64,000 nucleotides of DNA, from the NCBI GenBank assembly GCA_029863645.1, contig JAOTVA010000002.1, positions 1-64,000 on the forward strand, read 5' to 3'. A model generated the notes under the pieces. That model worked only from the letters and a program-made list of their open reading frames with translations. It was not told where the DNA came from and ran no database searches. A program made the position numbers and the translations under genes. The DNA comes from Gemmatimonadota bacterium. Its GTDB lineage: Bacteria > Gemmatimonadota > Gemmatimonadetes > Longimicrobiales > Gaopeijiaceae. This document shows, piece by piece, positions 42,075-50,800 of this stretch (position 1 is the stretch's first letter; every line of letters begins with the position of its first letter).

Positions 42075-43780
42075 TCCGTACCTGCTCTCCCGGGAATCTC
42101 GATCCACTGACCGGCAACGATTCGGTCGCCTTCGAGTCGTGGGTTAGCCGTCAGGAGGTCGTTGAGCGAGACGCGGTATCTGCCGGCGATGGCGCTGAGG
42201 TTTTCACCCGAGCTCACGCGGTGGCGGTTCGCCTCGTCCCCTAGTGCGTCCGCCATGATCTGAGCCTCCACCATCTGGAGCGTCGGGGTGCGGCCGGGCG
42301 CCCGCTGGAACGAGGCAAGGAGTACGCCGATCTGATTCTCCACCCGCTTGGCCCGGGTCGTCGATCTCGCTTCGTTCACCAGCAAGGAGAAGGCCAGACG
42401 CTCTCCGTCACCCGACCGAACCACCCCGGACAGCGCCGACACGCCTTCAATCGTGCCGGTCTTGGCCCGGAGATTCCCGGCAGCAGCGGTGCTGTACATG
42501 CGGCTCAGCCCACGGCGTTGACCGGCCTCTGGAAGCGAGGTCCAATATGCAGCCCAGTAGGGGCCCTCGGCCATTCGCTCGAGCACGGACACGAAGGTGG
42601 AAGCGCTCACTCGACTCCCTGCGGAGAGACCCGAGCCGTCCTCCTGGACGAGGCCCCGCAGGTCGGCCCCAATGGCCAAAAGCGTCGCGCGCACTGCCCG
42701 TCCGCTGGCTGCCGGAGAGCCTTCACCGGTCAACGACCGTCCCAGACTCCTAAAGAGCAGCTCGGCGAACAGGTTGTTGCTTTCGTGGTTGATGATGTCG
42801 AGGTATGCGGTCAGCGGCTGGGATACGTGTCGAGCCAGCACCCGCGCTTCGCGCTTTCCGTACGCCGGCGCCCCGACGTTTTGGCGGCCAAGGATGGATT
42901 GGTCCGGGTCCTCGACCGTGCGCAGTCCGCCCTGCAGTGTGATACCGCGCTCTTCAAGCACGGCGCGGAACGTGGCCGCCGCGAAGCGTGCCGGCTCGGA
43001 AACCGTCATCTCACGCCAGACATCTCGGGTCCCCGCGACGATCCGGCCCTCCACCCGCACCGGATCTAGGGGATCGTCTCGAAGGATCGCGAGCCTGGGG
43101 CGCGCCTGGCCCGCCACCGTCTCGGCGTTGTTGACCACCTCCATGCCCGAGTGCGCCGGGACGGTGGTCACGCTGGGAGCCTCCCCCGGGGCGCCCGGGA
43201 CGACCCGGAAGGACACAACGTTCTCGTTGAACGACAGTGCGCTCACAGCGGCGGTGAAGTGATCGTTGAGGTCTCGCGGGTCCCATCCCGGCGGACGCAA
43301 CGGCCCCGTGAAGAACGATGCGTCGCCGACGATGTCGCCGGTCACCGTGTGAATCCCCAGAGCTTCCAGTTGGTCGACGAGCAATTGGAAGGCGTCGTCT
43401 TTCTGCTGGTAGAAACGATCGGAGATGCCCGGGTCCCCGGTGCCGTAGAGGACGAGGTCGCCATCGACGACTCCGCCGGCGACCGTGCCGTCGGTCAGGA
43501 CGTAGGTCCGAAAGCGAAACTCGGGTCCTAGAATCCGAAGAGCCGCCGCGGTCGTGAGTAGCTTGAGGTTCGACGCGGGTGTGAGCGCGGAGTCGGGCGC
43601 GAGCGCGAAGAGCGTGTCGCCCGAGTCGAGGCTGACGATCATGGCGCCCCAAGTCGCGCCGGGGAGTCCAGACGACCCGAAGACCCCGGCTACGCGACTT
43701 TGCAGCTCTTCGATCTCCTGCGCCGACGCCCCGGCGGCAGTCCCAGCGAGAATAGCGCCGACCAAGAGGGTCCGTCGCAT
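42071..43780 (-). CDS. dacB: D-alanyl-D-alanine carboxypeptidase/endopeptidase (PBP4) with LysM domain
   Basis: 569 residues with a signal peptide (ending ASAQ, about residue 21). Class C PBP motifs are Ser70-Lys73 (SNLK), a SNN motif near 345, and KTGT near 440. This periplasmic enzyme trims D-Ala-D-Ala and splits cross-bridges. A C-terminal LysM motif (about 520-565, 'HRVSSGENLSAIAGRYRVSLNDLL') should bind the glycan; PBP4 enzymes of model enterobacteria lack such a domain, so this fusion is notable. The start at 43780 directly precedes the signal peptide. It lies 41 bases after the Fur-family gene on the same strand. Confidence 0.9.
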   Translation of the reverse strand: MRRTLLVGAILAGTAAGASAQEIEELQSRVAGVFGSSGLPGATWGAMIVSLDSGDTLFALAPDSALTPASNLKLLTTAAALRILGPEFRFRTYVLTDGTVAGGVVDGDLVLYGTGDPGISDRFYQQKDDAFQLLVDQLEALGIHTVTGDIVGDASFFTGPLRPPGWDPRDLNDHFTAAVSALSFNENVVSFRVVPGAPGEAPSVTTVPAHSGMEVVNNAETVAGQARPRLAILRDDPLDPVRVEGRIVAGTRDVWREMTVSEPARFAAATFRAVLEERGITLQGGLRTVEDPDQSILGRQNVGAPAYGKREARVLARHVSQPLTAYLDIINHESNNLFAELLFRSLGRSLTGEGSPAASGRAVRATLLAIGADLRGLVQEDGSGLSAGSRVSASTFVSVLERMAEGPYWAAYWTSLPEAGQRRGLSRMYSTAAAGNLRAKTGTIEGVSALSGVVRSGDGERLAFSLLVNEARSTTRAKRVENQIGVLLASFQRAPGRTPTLQMVEAQIMADALGDEANRHRVSSGENLSAIAGRYRVSLNDLLTANPRLEGDRIVAGQWIEIPGRAGTD

Positions 43781-43820
43781 TCCCCGGCGGGGTATCAAGG
43801 TCGGTGGCTCTGCGCTTGGG

Positions 43821-44285
43821 TCAGGCGTGCACCGGGGCGGGGCCGCCCTCGGGAAGGCACGTGGAGCAGTAGCCGGAGAGTTGGAGGCGGTAGCCCGTGA
43901 CGGTGAAGCCGTCCGACCGTCGGCGGAGGGCTGCGATCTCGGTTTCCGCGATTTCTCCGGGGATGTCCGCGACCCGCCCGCACGCCAAGCACCGGGCGTG
44001 ATGATGGGGGTCGGTGCGGCCATCGTAGCGGGCGGACTCGTCCGCGAAGGTCAGCTTGACGGCGAGGCCACAGCCGACGAGGGTCTCGAGGCTCTTGTAG
44101 ACGGTCGCCAGCGAGATGCCGGGCAGGCCCTCTCGTACGTTCAGAAAGACTTCGTCCGCCGTAGGATGGACGTCGGTGTTCGCCAGGCAACGGTACACCG
44201 CAGCTCGCTGCTCAGTGAAGCGCTGACCGCTCGCTTCCAATGCGCGCCGCAACCGCAGATCGCTCGAATCGGCTTCCATGGCCAT
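43821..44285 (-). CDS. Fur-family transcriptional regulator
   Basis: 154-residue metal-responsive repressor. N-terminal winged helix: 'GQRFTEQRAAVYRCLANTDVHPTADEVF' and the recognition helix 'SLATVYKSLETLVGCGL'. The dimer/metal domain contains 'DPHHHARCLACG' and 'CSTCLPEG', the two CxxC pairs of a structural zinc site. The subgroup (PerR, Fur or Zur) is not settled by sequence; the HHH and Asp104-like positions fit PerR/Fur. A candidate promoter lies directly upstream. A peptidoglycan gene follows in the likely operon, and that pairing is unexplained. Confidence 0.88.
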   Translation of the reverse strand: MAMEADSSDLRLRRALEASGQRFTEQRAAVYRCLANTDVHPTADEVFLNVREGLPGISLATVYKSLETLVGCGLAVKLTFADESARYDGRTDPHHHARCLACGRVADIPGEIAETEIAALRRRSDGFTVTGYRLQLSGYCSTCLPEGGPAPVHA

Positions 44286-44338
44286 GTTGCTTCTCGAGGC
44301 ACCTTGTCCGAGATCCGTCCAACCGCCGTGAACGCAAC

Positions 44339-44366
44339 GTTACATGGGCGCTGGAAGCAGTGTCAA
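44339..44366 (-). promoter_or_regulatory. predicted promoter of the Fur-family gene
   Basis: On the minus strand a perfect -35 TTGACA (44361-44366) is followed after 16 bases by TGTAAC (44339-44344), a 4/6 match to a -10 box. The predicted start site is near 44332, about 47 bases before the regulator's ATG at 44285. The overlap with a short palindromic AACGTT suggests possible autoregulation; this is not shown. Confidence 0.45.
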
Positions 44367-44420
44367 CCTGAATCGCAACGAGCGAGCGACGTGACCCTCC
44401 CCAACCGTCAGAGACCCTAG

Positions 44421-44981
44421 GTGAGCCCTCCGGAACAAGACGCCATTCTCACGCTCGAGCCGCTCATCGAGGCGATTCGCCAGGGATTGGAGGGCGCGGG
44501 TTGGGAGCTATCCGGGCTGCAGAAGACCACGAGTCACCAGTTCGAGGGTCGCTGGGAGGGAGAATCGACCCGGAGCGCGTACCTGTTCTTTCACTCTCAG
44601 GCCGCTCCCGAGCCCGTGAGCATCGATGTGTACCTGGACGAGACCAGCCGCGGCCTGACCGGGAACATCGCCCTCGTCGTGGACCTGGTGCCCCTCGGCG
44701 ACTTGGGTGAGCCAGGCGATGCGCTGCGCGTGCTGGGCACGGTGTCCAGCGCGGCCCTACCCGGCAAGTTCCTGACACCGTTGACGTTGCGGCTTCGGCT
44801 CGAGAACGGCTCCGAGAATCCGGCGGCCGCCGAGACCGAGGTGAGGTTCAAGCTTCGGCTCACCAAGGCCATCATTGCGAAGGGGCCGGCAGCGATCCAG
44901 CGACTTGCCAGCTCGACAGTCGCCGGCTTCGACACCATCATCGCCTCTCCGGAACTGACGAAGTACCTGCCGGAGGGTTGA
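44421..44981 (+). CDS. hypothetical protein
   Basis: 186 residues, no signal peptide and no family recognised. A helical N-terminus ('LEPLIEAIRQGLEGAGWELSGLQKTTS') is followed by an alternating-strand region ('FEGRWEGESTRSAYLFFH', 'SIDVYLDETSRGLTGNIALVVDLVPLG') and a C-terminal helix. Composition and codon use look like a genuine gene. GTG start. It is divergent from the Fur-family gene and precedes acs with a 105-base gap. Role unknown. Confidence 0.65.
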   Translation: MSPPEQDAILTLEPLIEAIRQGLEGAGWELSGLQKTTSHQFEGRWEGESTRSAYLFFHSQAAPEPVSIDVYLDETSRGLTGNIALVVDLVPLGDLGEPGDALRVLGTVSSAALPGKFLTPLTLRLRLENGSENPAAAETEVRFKLRLTKAIIAKGPAAIQRLASSTVAGFDTIIASPELTKYLPEG

Positions 44982-45086
44982 GGTAGGGGGCGGTTTCCCC
45001 GCCTGGAAGGCGCGTGCAGATTGGGCCTCGTGCCGCACGCGCTCGCGCCGCACATTCCACGTGACGAGAACGAGAAAGGGACGCTC

Positions 45087-47045
45087 ATGAGCAGTGAATC
45101 AGGGTCGCTCGAAGCACTGTTGGACGAGAATCGACGATTTGCTCCCCCGCCTGGCTTTCGCGACAAGGCCAACTTCGGCGATCCAGCGGTTTACGAACGC
45201 GCGTCCAAGGACCGCGAGGCGTACTGGGCCGACTGGGCGGCGCAGCTGGACTGGTTCGAACCCTGGCATACCGTGCTCGAGTGGTCGCCGCCCTACGCCA
45301 AGTGGTTCCTGGGGGGGAAGCTCAACGTCTCGCACAACTGCTTGGACCGTCACGTCCAAGCGGGTCACGCCGACCGGAAGGCACTGATCTGGGAGGGCGA
45401 GCCCGGCGACACGCGGACGTTCACCTATGGCGAGCTCCTCGAGGAGGTCTGTCGGTTCTCGAACGCGCTCAAGGGGCTCGGCGTGGGGAAGGGTGACCGG
45501 GTCACCATCTACCTGCCCATGATCCCTGAAGCGGTGGTTGCCATGTTGGCGTGCACCCGCATCGGAGCGATCCACTCGGTGGTCTTCGGCGGGTTCAGCC
45601 CCGAGTCGCTCTCGGACCGAAACAACGATGCGCAGGCCAAAGTGCTCATCACCGCGGACGGGGGGTGGCGGCGGGGTGGGGTCGTCCCGTTGAAGGAGAA
45701 CGCCGATGAGGCGCTCAAGGCCTCCCCGACCATCGAACATTGTGTCGTCGTGCGGCGGGGTGGCGAGCTGAGCGAGCAGGTGGGCGCCACGCTCCAGGAG
45801 GGCAGGGATCACTGGTACCACGACCTGATCGCGGATGCCTCCACCGAGTGCGCCCCGGAGCAGATGGACGCCGAGGACACGATGTTCATCCTCTATACGT
45901 CGGGCACGACGGGGAAGCCGAAAGGCGTCGTCCACACGACGGGCGGATACCTGACGCAGGTCTACGCGACCACGAACGCAGTGTTCGATCTCCACGACGA
46001 CGACGTCTACTGGTGCACGGCAGACGTTGGCTGGATCACGGGGCACAGCTACATCGTCTACGGTCCGTTGGCGAACCGCGCCCAGGTGATGATGTACGAG
46101 GGTGCCCCTGACACGCCCGATCGTGGGCGCTTCTGGCAGCTCTGCGAGAAGTATGGAGTCACCGTCTTCTACACGGCGCCCACGGCGATCCGCGCCTTCG
46201 CGAAGTGGGGCGACGACTGGCCCGCGAAGTCCGACCTGTCGAAGCTACGGCTGCTCGGGACGGTGGGTGAGCCGATCAATCCCGAGGCCTGGATGTGGTA
46301 CCACAAGGTGATCGGCGGTGAGCGCTGCCCCATCGTCGACACGTGGTGGCAGACCGAGACGGGGGCCATCATGATCACGCCCCTCCCTGGCATCACCGAG
46401 ACGAAGCCAGGCACCGCTACGCGGCCCTTCCCGGGGATCGAAGCGAAGATCATGAACGACGCGGGGGAGGAGCGGTCGGCCGGCTACCTGGCCATCACGT
46501 CACCGTGGCCATCGATGCTGCGCACCGTCTGGGGCGACGACCAGCGCTTCAGGGACACCTACTGGTCGAAGTGGAAAGACACCTACTTCCCTGGGGACGG
46601 AGCGAAGCTGGACGACGACGGCTACTTCTGGATCTTGGGCCGCGTGGACGACGTGCTCAACGTCGCAGGGCACAGGATCGGCACGATGGAAGTCGAGAGC
46701 GCCCTGGTCGATCACCCGTCGGTTGCCGAGGCGGCTGTCGTGGGTAAGAAACACGAGATCAAGGGCGAGTCGATCGCGGCGTTCGTGACGCTCAAGGAGG
46801 GCTACGACGGGACAGACGAACTCCTTGCCGAGCTACGCGAGCACGTCGGCAAGAAGATCGGCGCGATCGCGAAGCCGGAGCTCATCGTCTTCAGCGCCGA
46901 CCTTCCAAAGACGCGATCCGGAAAGATTATGCGCAGGCTGCTGCGGGACATCGCGGAGGGTAGGGCCGTGGGCGATACGACGACCCTAGCGGATCCGGCG
47001 GTGGTCAAGCGGCTGCAGGAGCAGCACGAGGCGGAGGAGGGTTAG
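45087..47045 (+). CDS. acs: acetyl-CoA synthetase (AMP-forming)
   Basis: 652-residue ligase activating acetate for central metabolism. All core motifs are present: '[19 protein letters not shown]' (P-loop), '[13 protein letters not shown]' (A5), '[33 protein letters not shown]' region (A7-A8), and '[18 protein letters not shown]' with the catalytic, acetylation-regulated Lys. The N-terminal ACAS extension begins at residue 40 or so. The start at 45087 (MSSESGS) follows GAAAGGGACG and is preferred to in-frame upstream codons. Its TAG overlaps the stop of the convergent radical SAM gene (TTAG). Confidence 0.95.
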   Translation: MSSESGSLEALLDENRRFAPPPGFRDKANFGDPAVYERASKDREAYWADWAAQLDWFEPWHTVLEWSPPYAKWFLGGKLNVSHNCLDRHVQAGHADRKALIWEGEPGDTRTFTYGELLEEVCRFSNALKGLGVGKGDRVTIYLPMIPEAVVAMLACTRIGAIHSVVFGGFSPESLSDRNNDAQAKVLITADGGWRRGGVVPLKENADEALKASPTIEHCVVVRRGGELSEQVGATLQEGRDHWYHDLIADASTECAPEQMDAEDTMFILYTSGTTGKPKGVVHTTGGYLTQVYATTNAVFDLHDDDVYWCTADVGWITGHSYIVYGPLANRAQVMMYEGAPDTPDRGRFWQLCEKYGVTVFYTAPTAIRAFAKWGDDWPAKSDLSKLRLLGTVGEPINPEAWMWYHKVIGGERCPIVDTWWQTETGAIMITPLPGITETKPGTATRPFPGIEAKIMNDAGEERSAGYLAITSPWPSMLRTVWGDDQRFRDTYWSKWKDTYFPGDGAKLDDDGYFWILGRVDDVLNVAGHRIGTMEVESALVDHPSVAEAAVVGKKHEIKGESIAAFVTLKEGYDGTDELLAELREHVGKKIGAIAKPELIVFSADLPKTRSGKIMRRLLRDIAEGRAVGDTTTLADPAVVKRLQEQHEAEEG

Positions 47046-48430
47046 GACTGCTCCGGCGCGGGCTCGTGCCAGAACAGACCGCCGTGCTCGGAGATGCGTT
47101 CCAGGATCTGGTGCCGTGTGATCGCGCGCGTGATGCGACACCTGGGCGGTTCGTGTTCACTTCCCTCGTGTGCCATGTGCTTCACGTGGCAGTCACCCGC
47201 ACACGACCACTTCGCGAAACACCCTTCGCAATACGGGCGCTTGTCCACCGTCCGTGCCCGGAGGCGTGACAGGGCCACGGGGTCGAGTTGGACCCCTTTC
47301 CCGCCGGACAGGCGTCCGTAGAAGAAGTCCCCGGCGAGATCGCTACCATCCGAGAACGCCTCGTAGCATGCGGAAACGTCGCCGGTCGGGGTAAGTGCGA
47401 AGGAGTCCCGGGTCACCCCGCAGAAATGCCTCGTCACCATGCCGAACCGTGCCGCGGAAAAGTAGACGGTGCGCCCATACGCGCGTCCGATCGACTCGGC
47501 CTCGAGGAAGAGCTCGACGAAGCGGTCGGGATCGATGGCCGGGAGGTCAGAACCCCGGCCCTCCGGATACACGGGTTCGAGTTGGATTCGCTTCGCCGAG
47601 AAGTTGTCGCAGAGGTATTGCACTGCGACCGCGAGGAAGGGGAGTAGGGCCTCGGTGACGGTCAGGCGAAGCTGATAGTCGAATCCGACCCTGTCGAACA
47701 GCTCGAGTGTGCGCTCGATGCTGGCACTCGAGCCTCGCCCCGATGCCGAAGGGCGCTGCAGGTCGTGGAGGTGCGGCAATCCATCGAACGAAACGGAGGC
47801 TCCGTCCAGGTGTTCGGCGATCCAGGCGGCTTTGGCCTCGGGGATCGCCGCGTTCGTGGCGGTGAGGGCTCGGAGCGTGAGACCGTATCGGTCGGCCGCC
47901 GCAGCCGCGTACTCCCACGAGTCGGTCATGACGTCCCAATTGGCCGTGGCCTCTCCCCCGCCGTGGTATGCGACGGTGATCTGCTTTTCTCCCAGCGCCC
48001 GCGCGTTGTCGACGATGAAGTCGATACCCTGCAGGGCCGTCGACAAAGGCATGAACTCACCCGGGGTGTCGCCGGCGCTCGCGTAGCAGTACGTGCAGCG
48101 CAGGTTGCACGCCGTCGTCATGAAGAGCGTGACCGACGTGGGCCGGGGGTCACCGGTCACGTCCGGTTCCGGCAGTGCGTCGGGAGGGCCGTCGACGAGA
48201 CGGAGACTTCGGAGAAAGCCGACGAACTCGGCATCGACCGTCGAACGATCCCGAGCCTGACGCTTCGCTGCCAGGTCGGCCAGAGAGGACACCGCCGAGT
48301 CGTTGCAGAGGAATGCAGCGCGCTGGCGTGGCGCAAAAACGAGTTGACGTCCGCCGGGCCCGGGGATCACGAAGATCTCGGCCGTGAGCTCGGGCGCCCC
48401 GGATCGGACGTCGGTGTCAGCGGGGCTCAC
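47042..48430 (-). CDS. radical SAM/SPASM enzyme, candidate maturase of the adjacent propeller protein
   Basis: 462 residues. The N-terminal 90 residues ('[21 protein letters not shown]..') resemble the small N-terminal module of SPASM peptide maturases. The radical SAM CxxxCxxC motif is Cys108-x3-Cys112-x2-Cys115 (CNLRCTYC), which binds the 4Fe-4S cluster that cleaves SAM. The C-terminal SPASM region has seven Cys: '[23 protein letters not shown]', then '[19 protein letters not shown]' and a last 'PRCRITR', enough for two auxiliary clusters. Such enzymes make thioether, C-C or epimerisation changes on peptides or mature sulfatases. The start is GTG at 48430, four bases after the propeller gene, with its Shine-Dalgarno GGAGG inside that gene's last codons. 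This tight coupling makes the propeller's tail the likely substrate (inference). Confidence 0.85.
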   Translation of the reverse strand: MSPADTDVRSGAPELTAEIFVIPGPGGRQLVFAPRQRAAFLCNDSAVSSLADLAAKRQARDRSTVDAEFVGFLRSLRLVDGPPDALPEPDVTGDPRPTSVTLFMTTACNLRCTYCYASAGDTPGEFMPLSTALQGIDFIVDNARALGEKQITVAYHGGGEATANWDVMTDSWEYAAAAADRYGLTLRALTATNAAIPEAKAAWIAEHLDGASVSFDGLPHLHDLQRPSASGRGSSASIERTLELFDRVGFDYQLRLTVTEALLPFLAVAVQYLCDNFSAKRIQLEPVYPEGRGSDLPAIDPDRFVELFLEAESIGRAYGRTVYFSAARFGMVTRHFCGVTRDSFALTPTGDVSACYEAFSDGSDLAGDFFYGRLSGGKGVQLDPVALSRLRARTVDKRPYCEGCFAKWSCAGDCHVKHMAHEGSEHEPPRCRITRAITRHQILERISEHGGLFWHEPAPEQS

Positions 48431-48434
48431 CCGA

Positions 48435-49829
48435 TTAACCTCCGTAGACGACGGGAATGCACGTGCACACGAAGTTGATGCTGCACGACGAGGAGCCACC
48501 CGCGGTTGGCGCTTGTCCTGAAACGCAGTTGCAGGTGCATTGCGCACCGGCTGGAATCGGCGAGCCACAGGGAAGCGTGTACCATACCTCCCTTCCTTGG
48601 GAGTCGATGGTGCTGTAGTAGCTGAGGCGCCCCCCTCGCGCCGTCGCTGGCTCGTCGAAGTAGCAGTTCTCGAAGCGTCCTGTCGCCAGGTCGTAAAGCC
48701 TGAGCGAACTGCCCAGACCAAAGGCCAGGTGGCGTCCGTCGGGAGACGGCGCGATCGTGACGAGACGCCCCCCCAGAAGACCGGGGATGCCTCCGCGGGA
48801 CGTTCCATCGGGCACGCTGTGGATCTGGAGCCCCTCTGCGCCGATCATGTACACGTCGCCGTTGGCATCGAGCGCGTGCGTGTAGAAGCCGCGGCCCGCC
48901 TGATTCGAGTCGACGCGTCGGATTACCTGACGTGTCGCGACGTCCCAGAACGTGATTGGCTCGGTCTCACTGCTCGTCACCAGTACGCTGCTGTCGGGCG
49001 TGAAGGTGATCCGCCGGATGAGGGTGTAATCGTTCGCGGGGTCCTCGAAGACGCCGGCCGGCTGCCCGTCGGGCACGGAGTAGGCGCGCACGACTGGCTG
49101 TCCTGGGTTGGAGCCATAGGGCGCCACCGCAAGCAACGACCCGTCGGGGCTGAGGTCCAGGCTCTGGAGGAATCCGGCGGAGACGTTGAAACTCGAGAGT
49201 TCCCCGCCGGTCGACGTATCGAGCATCGTAACGCGGGTCCCATCCGCATAGGCGAGCACGGACCCGTCTCCCGACAGGGCCAACGCGAACGAGCCTGCCG
49301 AGTTTTGCCTGACGTAGTCCCATTCGCTACGAATCGAGCCATCGGAAAGGTTCACGAGCGTGATCCTGCCTGGGAGCTGCGTCGCGACGAACCGACCGAG
49401 GGGATCGAATGCGATCGGAATGGCGAACCCGCTTCCGCTGTAGTTGAGCGACGTCACGAGACGCCCGGACGGGAAGGCCCAAAGCTTGAAGTGGTTGTCC
49501 CCGCGGCCCGTCCCCCCTGACGCGAGGAAGGCACCGTCCCGACTGAAGGCCAGGGCAGCGATCCCTTGGTGGGCTCCGACCTCGTCGCTGCAAAAAGTCA
49601 GGAGGTCGAAACCAGGGTCCCCGGGGTCGGTTGGGTCATCCCCGCTCGAGCACGCAGCGAGGAGGCCCCCCAGCCCGGCCGCGCTCGTGTACAAGAATCG
49701 TCGGCGGTCCACGGACCAGCCGAACACCTCGGAATGGAGGCGGTACAGGGCGGGCTCCTCGGGCGGATCCTCATTTGCGAAGCGGGCGAGGTTCTCGAGT
49801 CGGTACTCAGGTGCCCCGGGTCCGGTCAT
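48435..49829 (-). CDS. Tat-exported WD40-like propeller lipoprotein with Cys-rich C-terminal tail
   Basis: 464 residues. A 41-residue N-terminal leader precedes a twin-arginine signal (DRRRFLYTSAAGLGG, 41-55) ending in lipobox LAAC (Cys60). About 80-415 is a WD40-type propeller ('IAALAFSRDGAFLASGG', 'SLDLSPDGSLLAVAPYG', 'TIAPSPDGRHLAFGLG'). Residues 421-464 form a distinct tail: Cys421, then CTCNC (431-435), a Gly/Ser spacer, Cys449, and CTC (455-457), ending in Gly-Gly. The clustered Cys and the terminal Gly-Gly look like a modification target, a metal site or a disulfide-rich knob. Next to it lies a radical SAM/SPASM enzyme gene. The start is the first Met of the frame and the Shine-Dalgarno is weak. 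No known family matched. Confidence 0.8.
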   Translation of the reverse strand: MTGPGAPEYRLENLARFANEDPPEEPALYRLHSEVFGWSVDRRRFLYTSAAGLGGLLAACSSGDDPTDPGDPGFDLLTFCSDEVGAHQGIAALAFSRDGAFLASGGTGRGDNHFKLWAFPSGRLVTSLNYSGSGFAIPIAFDPLGRFVATQLPGRITLVNLSDGSIRSEWDYVRQNSAGSFALALSGDGSVLAYADGTRVTMLDTSTGGELSSFNVSAGFLQSLDLSPDGSLLAVAPYGSNPGQPVVRAYSVPDGQPAGVFEDPANDYTLIRRITFTPDSSVLVTSSETEPITFWDVATRQVIRRVDSNQAGRGFYTHALDANGDVYMIGAEGLQIHSVPDGTSRGGIPGLLGGRLVTIAPSPDGRHLAFGLGSSLRLYDLATGRFENCYFDEPATARGGRLSYYSTIDSQGREVWYTLPCGSPIPAGAQCTCNCVSGQAPTAGGSSSCSINFVCTCIPVVYGG

Positions 49830-49850
49830 CGTGCGCTCGTGAATTCCGAT

Positions 49851-49867
49851 GAGCGCCGAGGGCGCTC
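49851..49867. promoter_or_regulatory. GC hairpin upstream of the propeller gene
   Basis: GAGCGCC (49851-49857) and GGCGCTC (49861-49867) form a perfect 7-base stem with a 3-base loop, between the acyltransferase stop and the propeller start, about 20 bases before the latter's ATG. No T-tract follows on the minus strand. It could protect or attenuate the message between the first and second genes. Confidence 0.35.
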
Positions 49868-49903
49868 GGGGAAGGTGAAGGAGGACGAGGACACGCCCGA
49901 CCT

Positions 49904-50734
49904 CTACCCGTCCCTCATCGGATCGTCGGTAGGCGGCGCCTTGGCCGCCCGCTCGTCCGCCGGCTTCTCTTTCACCTTCCGCGCGGGCACCCCCACGTAG
50001 ACCCAGTGGGGCTCCGTGCTCTTCGTGAGCACTGCGCTCGTGCCGACCATGGAGTCGTCCGCCACGTGGGTCCCAGCCAGGATCGTGGCGTGGTACGTGA
50101 TGCGTGCACCTTTGCCGATGACCGTCTTGGGCAGGTAGACGATGCGCCCATCTACGATGTTGTGTGAGTGCGAGTAGACGTTGGCGAAGTCGGAGACGGA
50201 CGAACCGTCTCCGATCTCGATGCCACCGCGATCATCGAGCAGCACGTGCCGGTGGATGACCACGTTGTCGCCGATGTTCAAGTTGTAGCCGTACGAAAAC
50301 CTCACGTGCGTGAACGCCTTGAAGTTCTTGCCGCAACTCGCGAACACGTGCTTTGCGAGGATGCGTCTGAACGGGATCCCCAACGCGATGTTCTCACCCA
50401 ACGCGCTCCGGTCGAACATCTCCCAGAGCCACAGGAGCGGCTTGCGCGGGGCATACAGCTCGGTGTCGATATCTTTGTAGTACTCGGGCTCGAGGGTGAC
50501 ATTGCGCGGATCCATTTGCAGCAATGCCAGCCGCGCGGTGGCGGACAGGATCGACGGATCGGTGCCCGCGAACTGCGGAAAGTAGAGATCCGTCAGGATC
50601 TGTCGGCACAGCTCGTTCCGATCGCAAGCAGGGTCGGCCAGCGTCTCGGCGAGCCAATCGAGCCAGGCGCCGTACTGGGACGACGCCGCTTCCGTGATAG
50701 GAACGGGCCTGAGGGGCAAGAAAGGCATAGGCAC
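49904..50734 (-). CDS. hexapeptide-repeat (left-handed beta-helix) acyltransferase
   Basis: 276 residues. The N-terminal helical part is followed by hexapeptide-type repeats ('NLNIGDNVVIHRHVLLDDRGGIEIGDGSSVSDFANVYS' region, 'VIGKGARITYHATILAGTHVADDSMVGTSAVLTKS', 'WVYVGVPARKVK'), typical of trimeric LbH acetyl/acyltransferases. The catalytic His is likely in 'SHSHN' or 'HRHVL'. It lies 74 bases upstream of the propeller gene on the same strand and may be the first gene of that operon. GTG start at 50734 or ATG at 50728. Substrate unknown; modification of a glycan or of the operon's product is possible. Confidence 0.8.
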   Translation of the reverse strand: MPMPFLPLRPVPITEAASSQYGAWLDWLAETLADPACDRNELCRQILTDLYFPQFAGTDPSILSATARLALLQMDPRNVTLEPEYYKDIDTELYAPRKPLLWLWEMFDRSALGENIALGIPFRRILAKHVFASCGKNFKAFTHVRFSYGYNLNIGDNVVIHRHVLLDDRGGIEIGDGSSVSDFANVYSHSHNIVDGRIVYLPKTVIGKGARITYHATILAGTHVADDSMVGTSAVLTKSTEPHWVYVGVPARKVKEKPADERAAKAPPTDDPMRDG

Positions 50735-50800
50735 GGACGTTACCCCGATTCAGGCGTGTGGCAAGGTGGGCGCGGGCCACAGGGAACACTACTTTAGAGC

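Noticed and set aside
47042-48430. Radical SAM gene as an anaerobic sulfatase maturase
   Set aside because: No sulfatase gene in the window and the neighbour's tail lacks a CxPxR-type sulfatase motif, though this cannot be ruled out for the whole genome.
48540-49520. 326-residue plus-strand frame opposite the propeller gene
   Set aside because: Antisense shadow of a gene with clear export signal and WD40-type strands.
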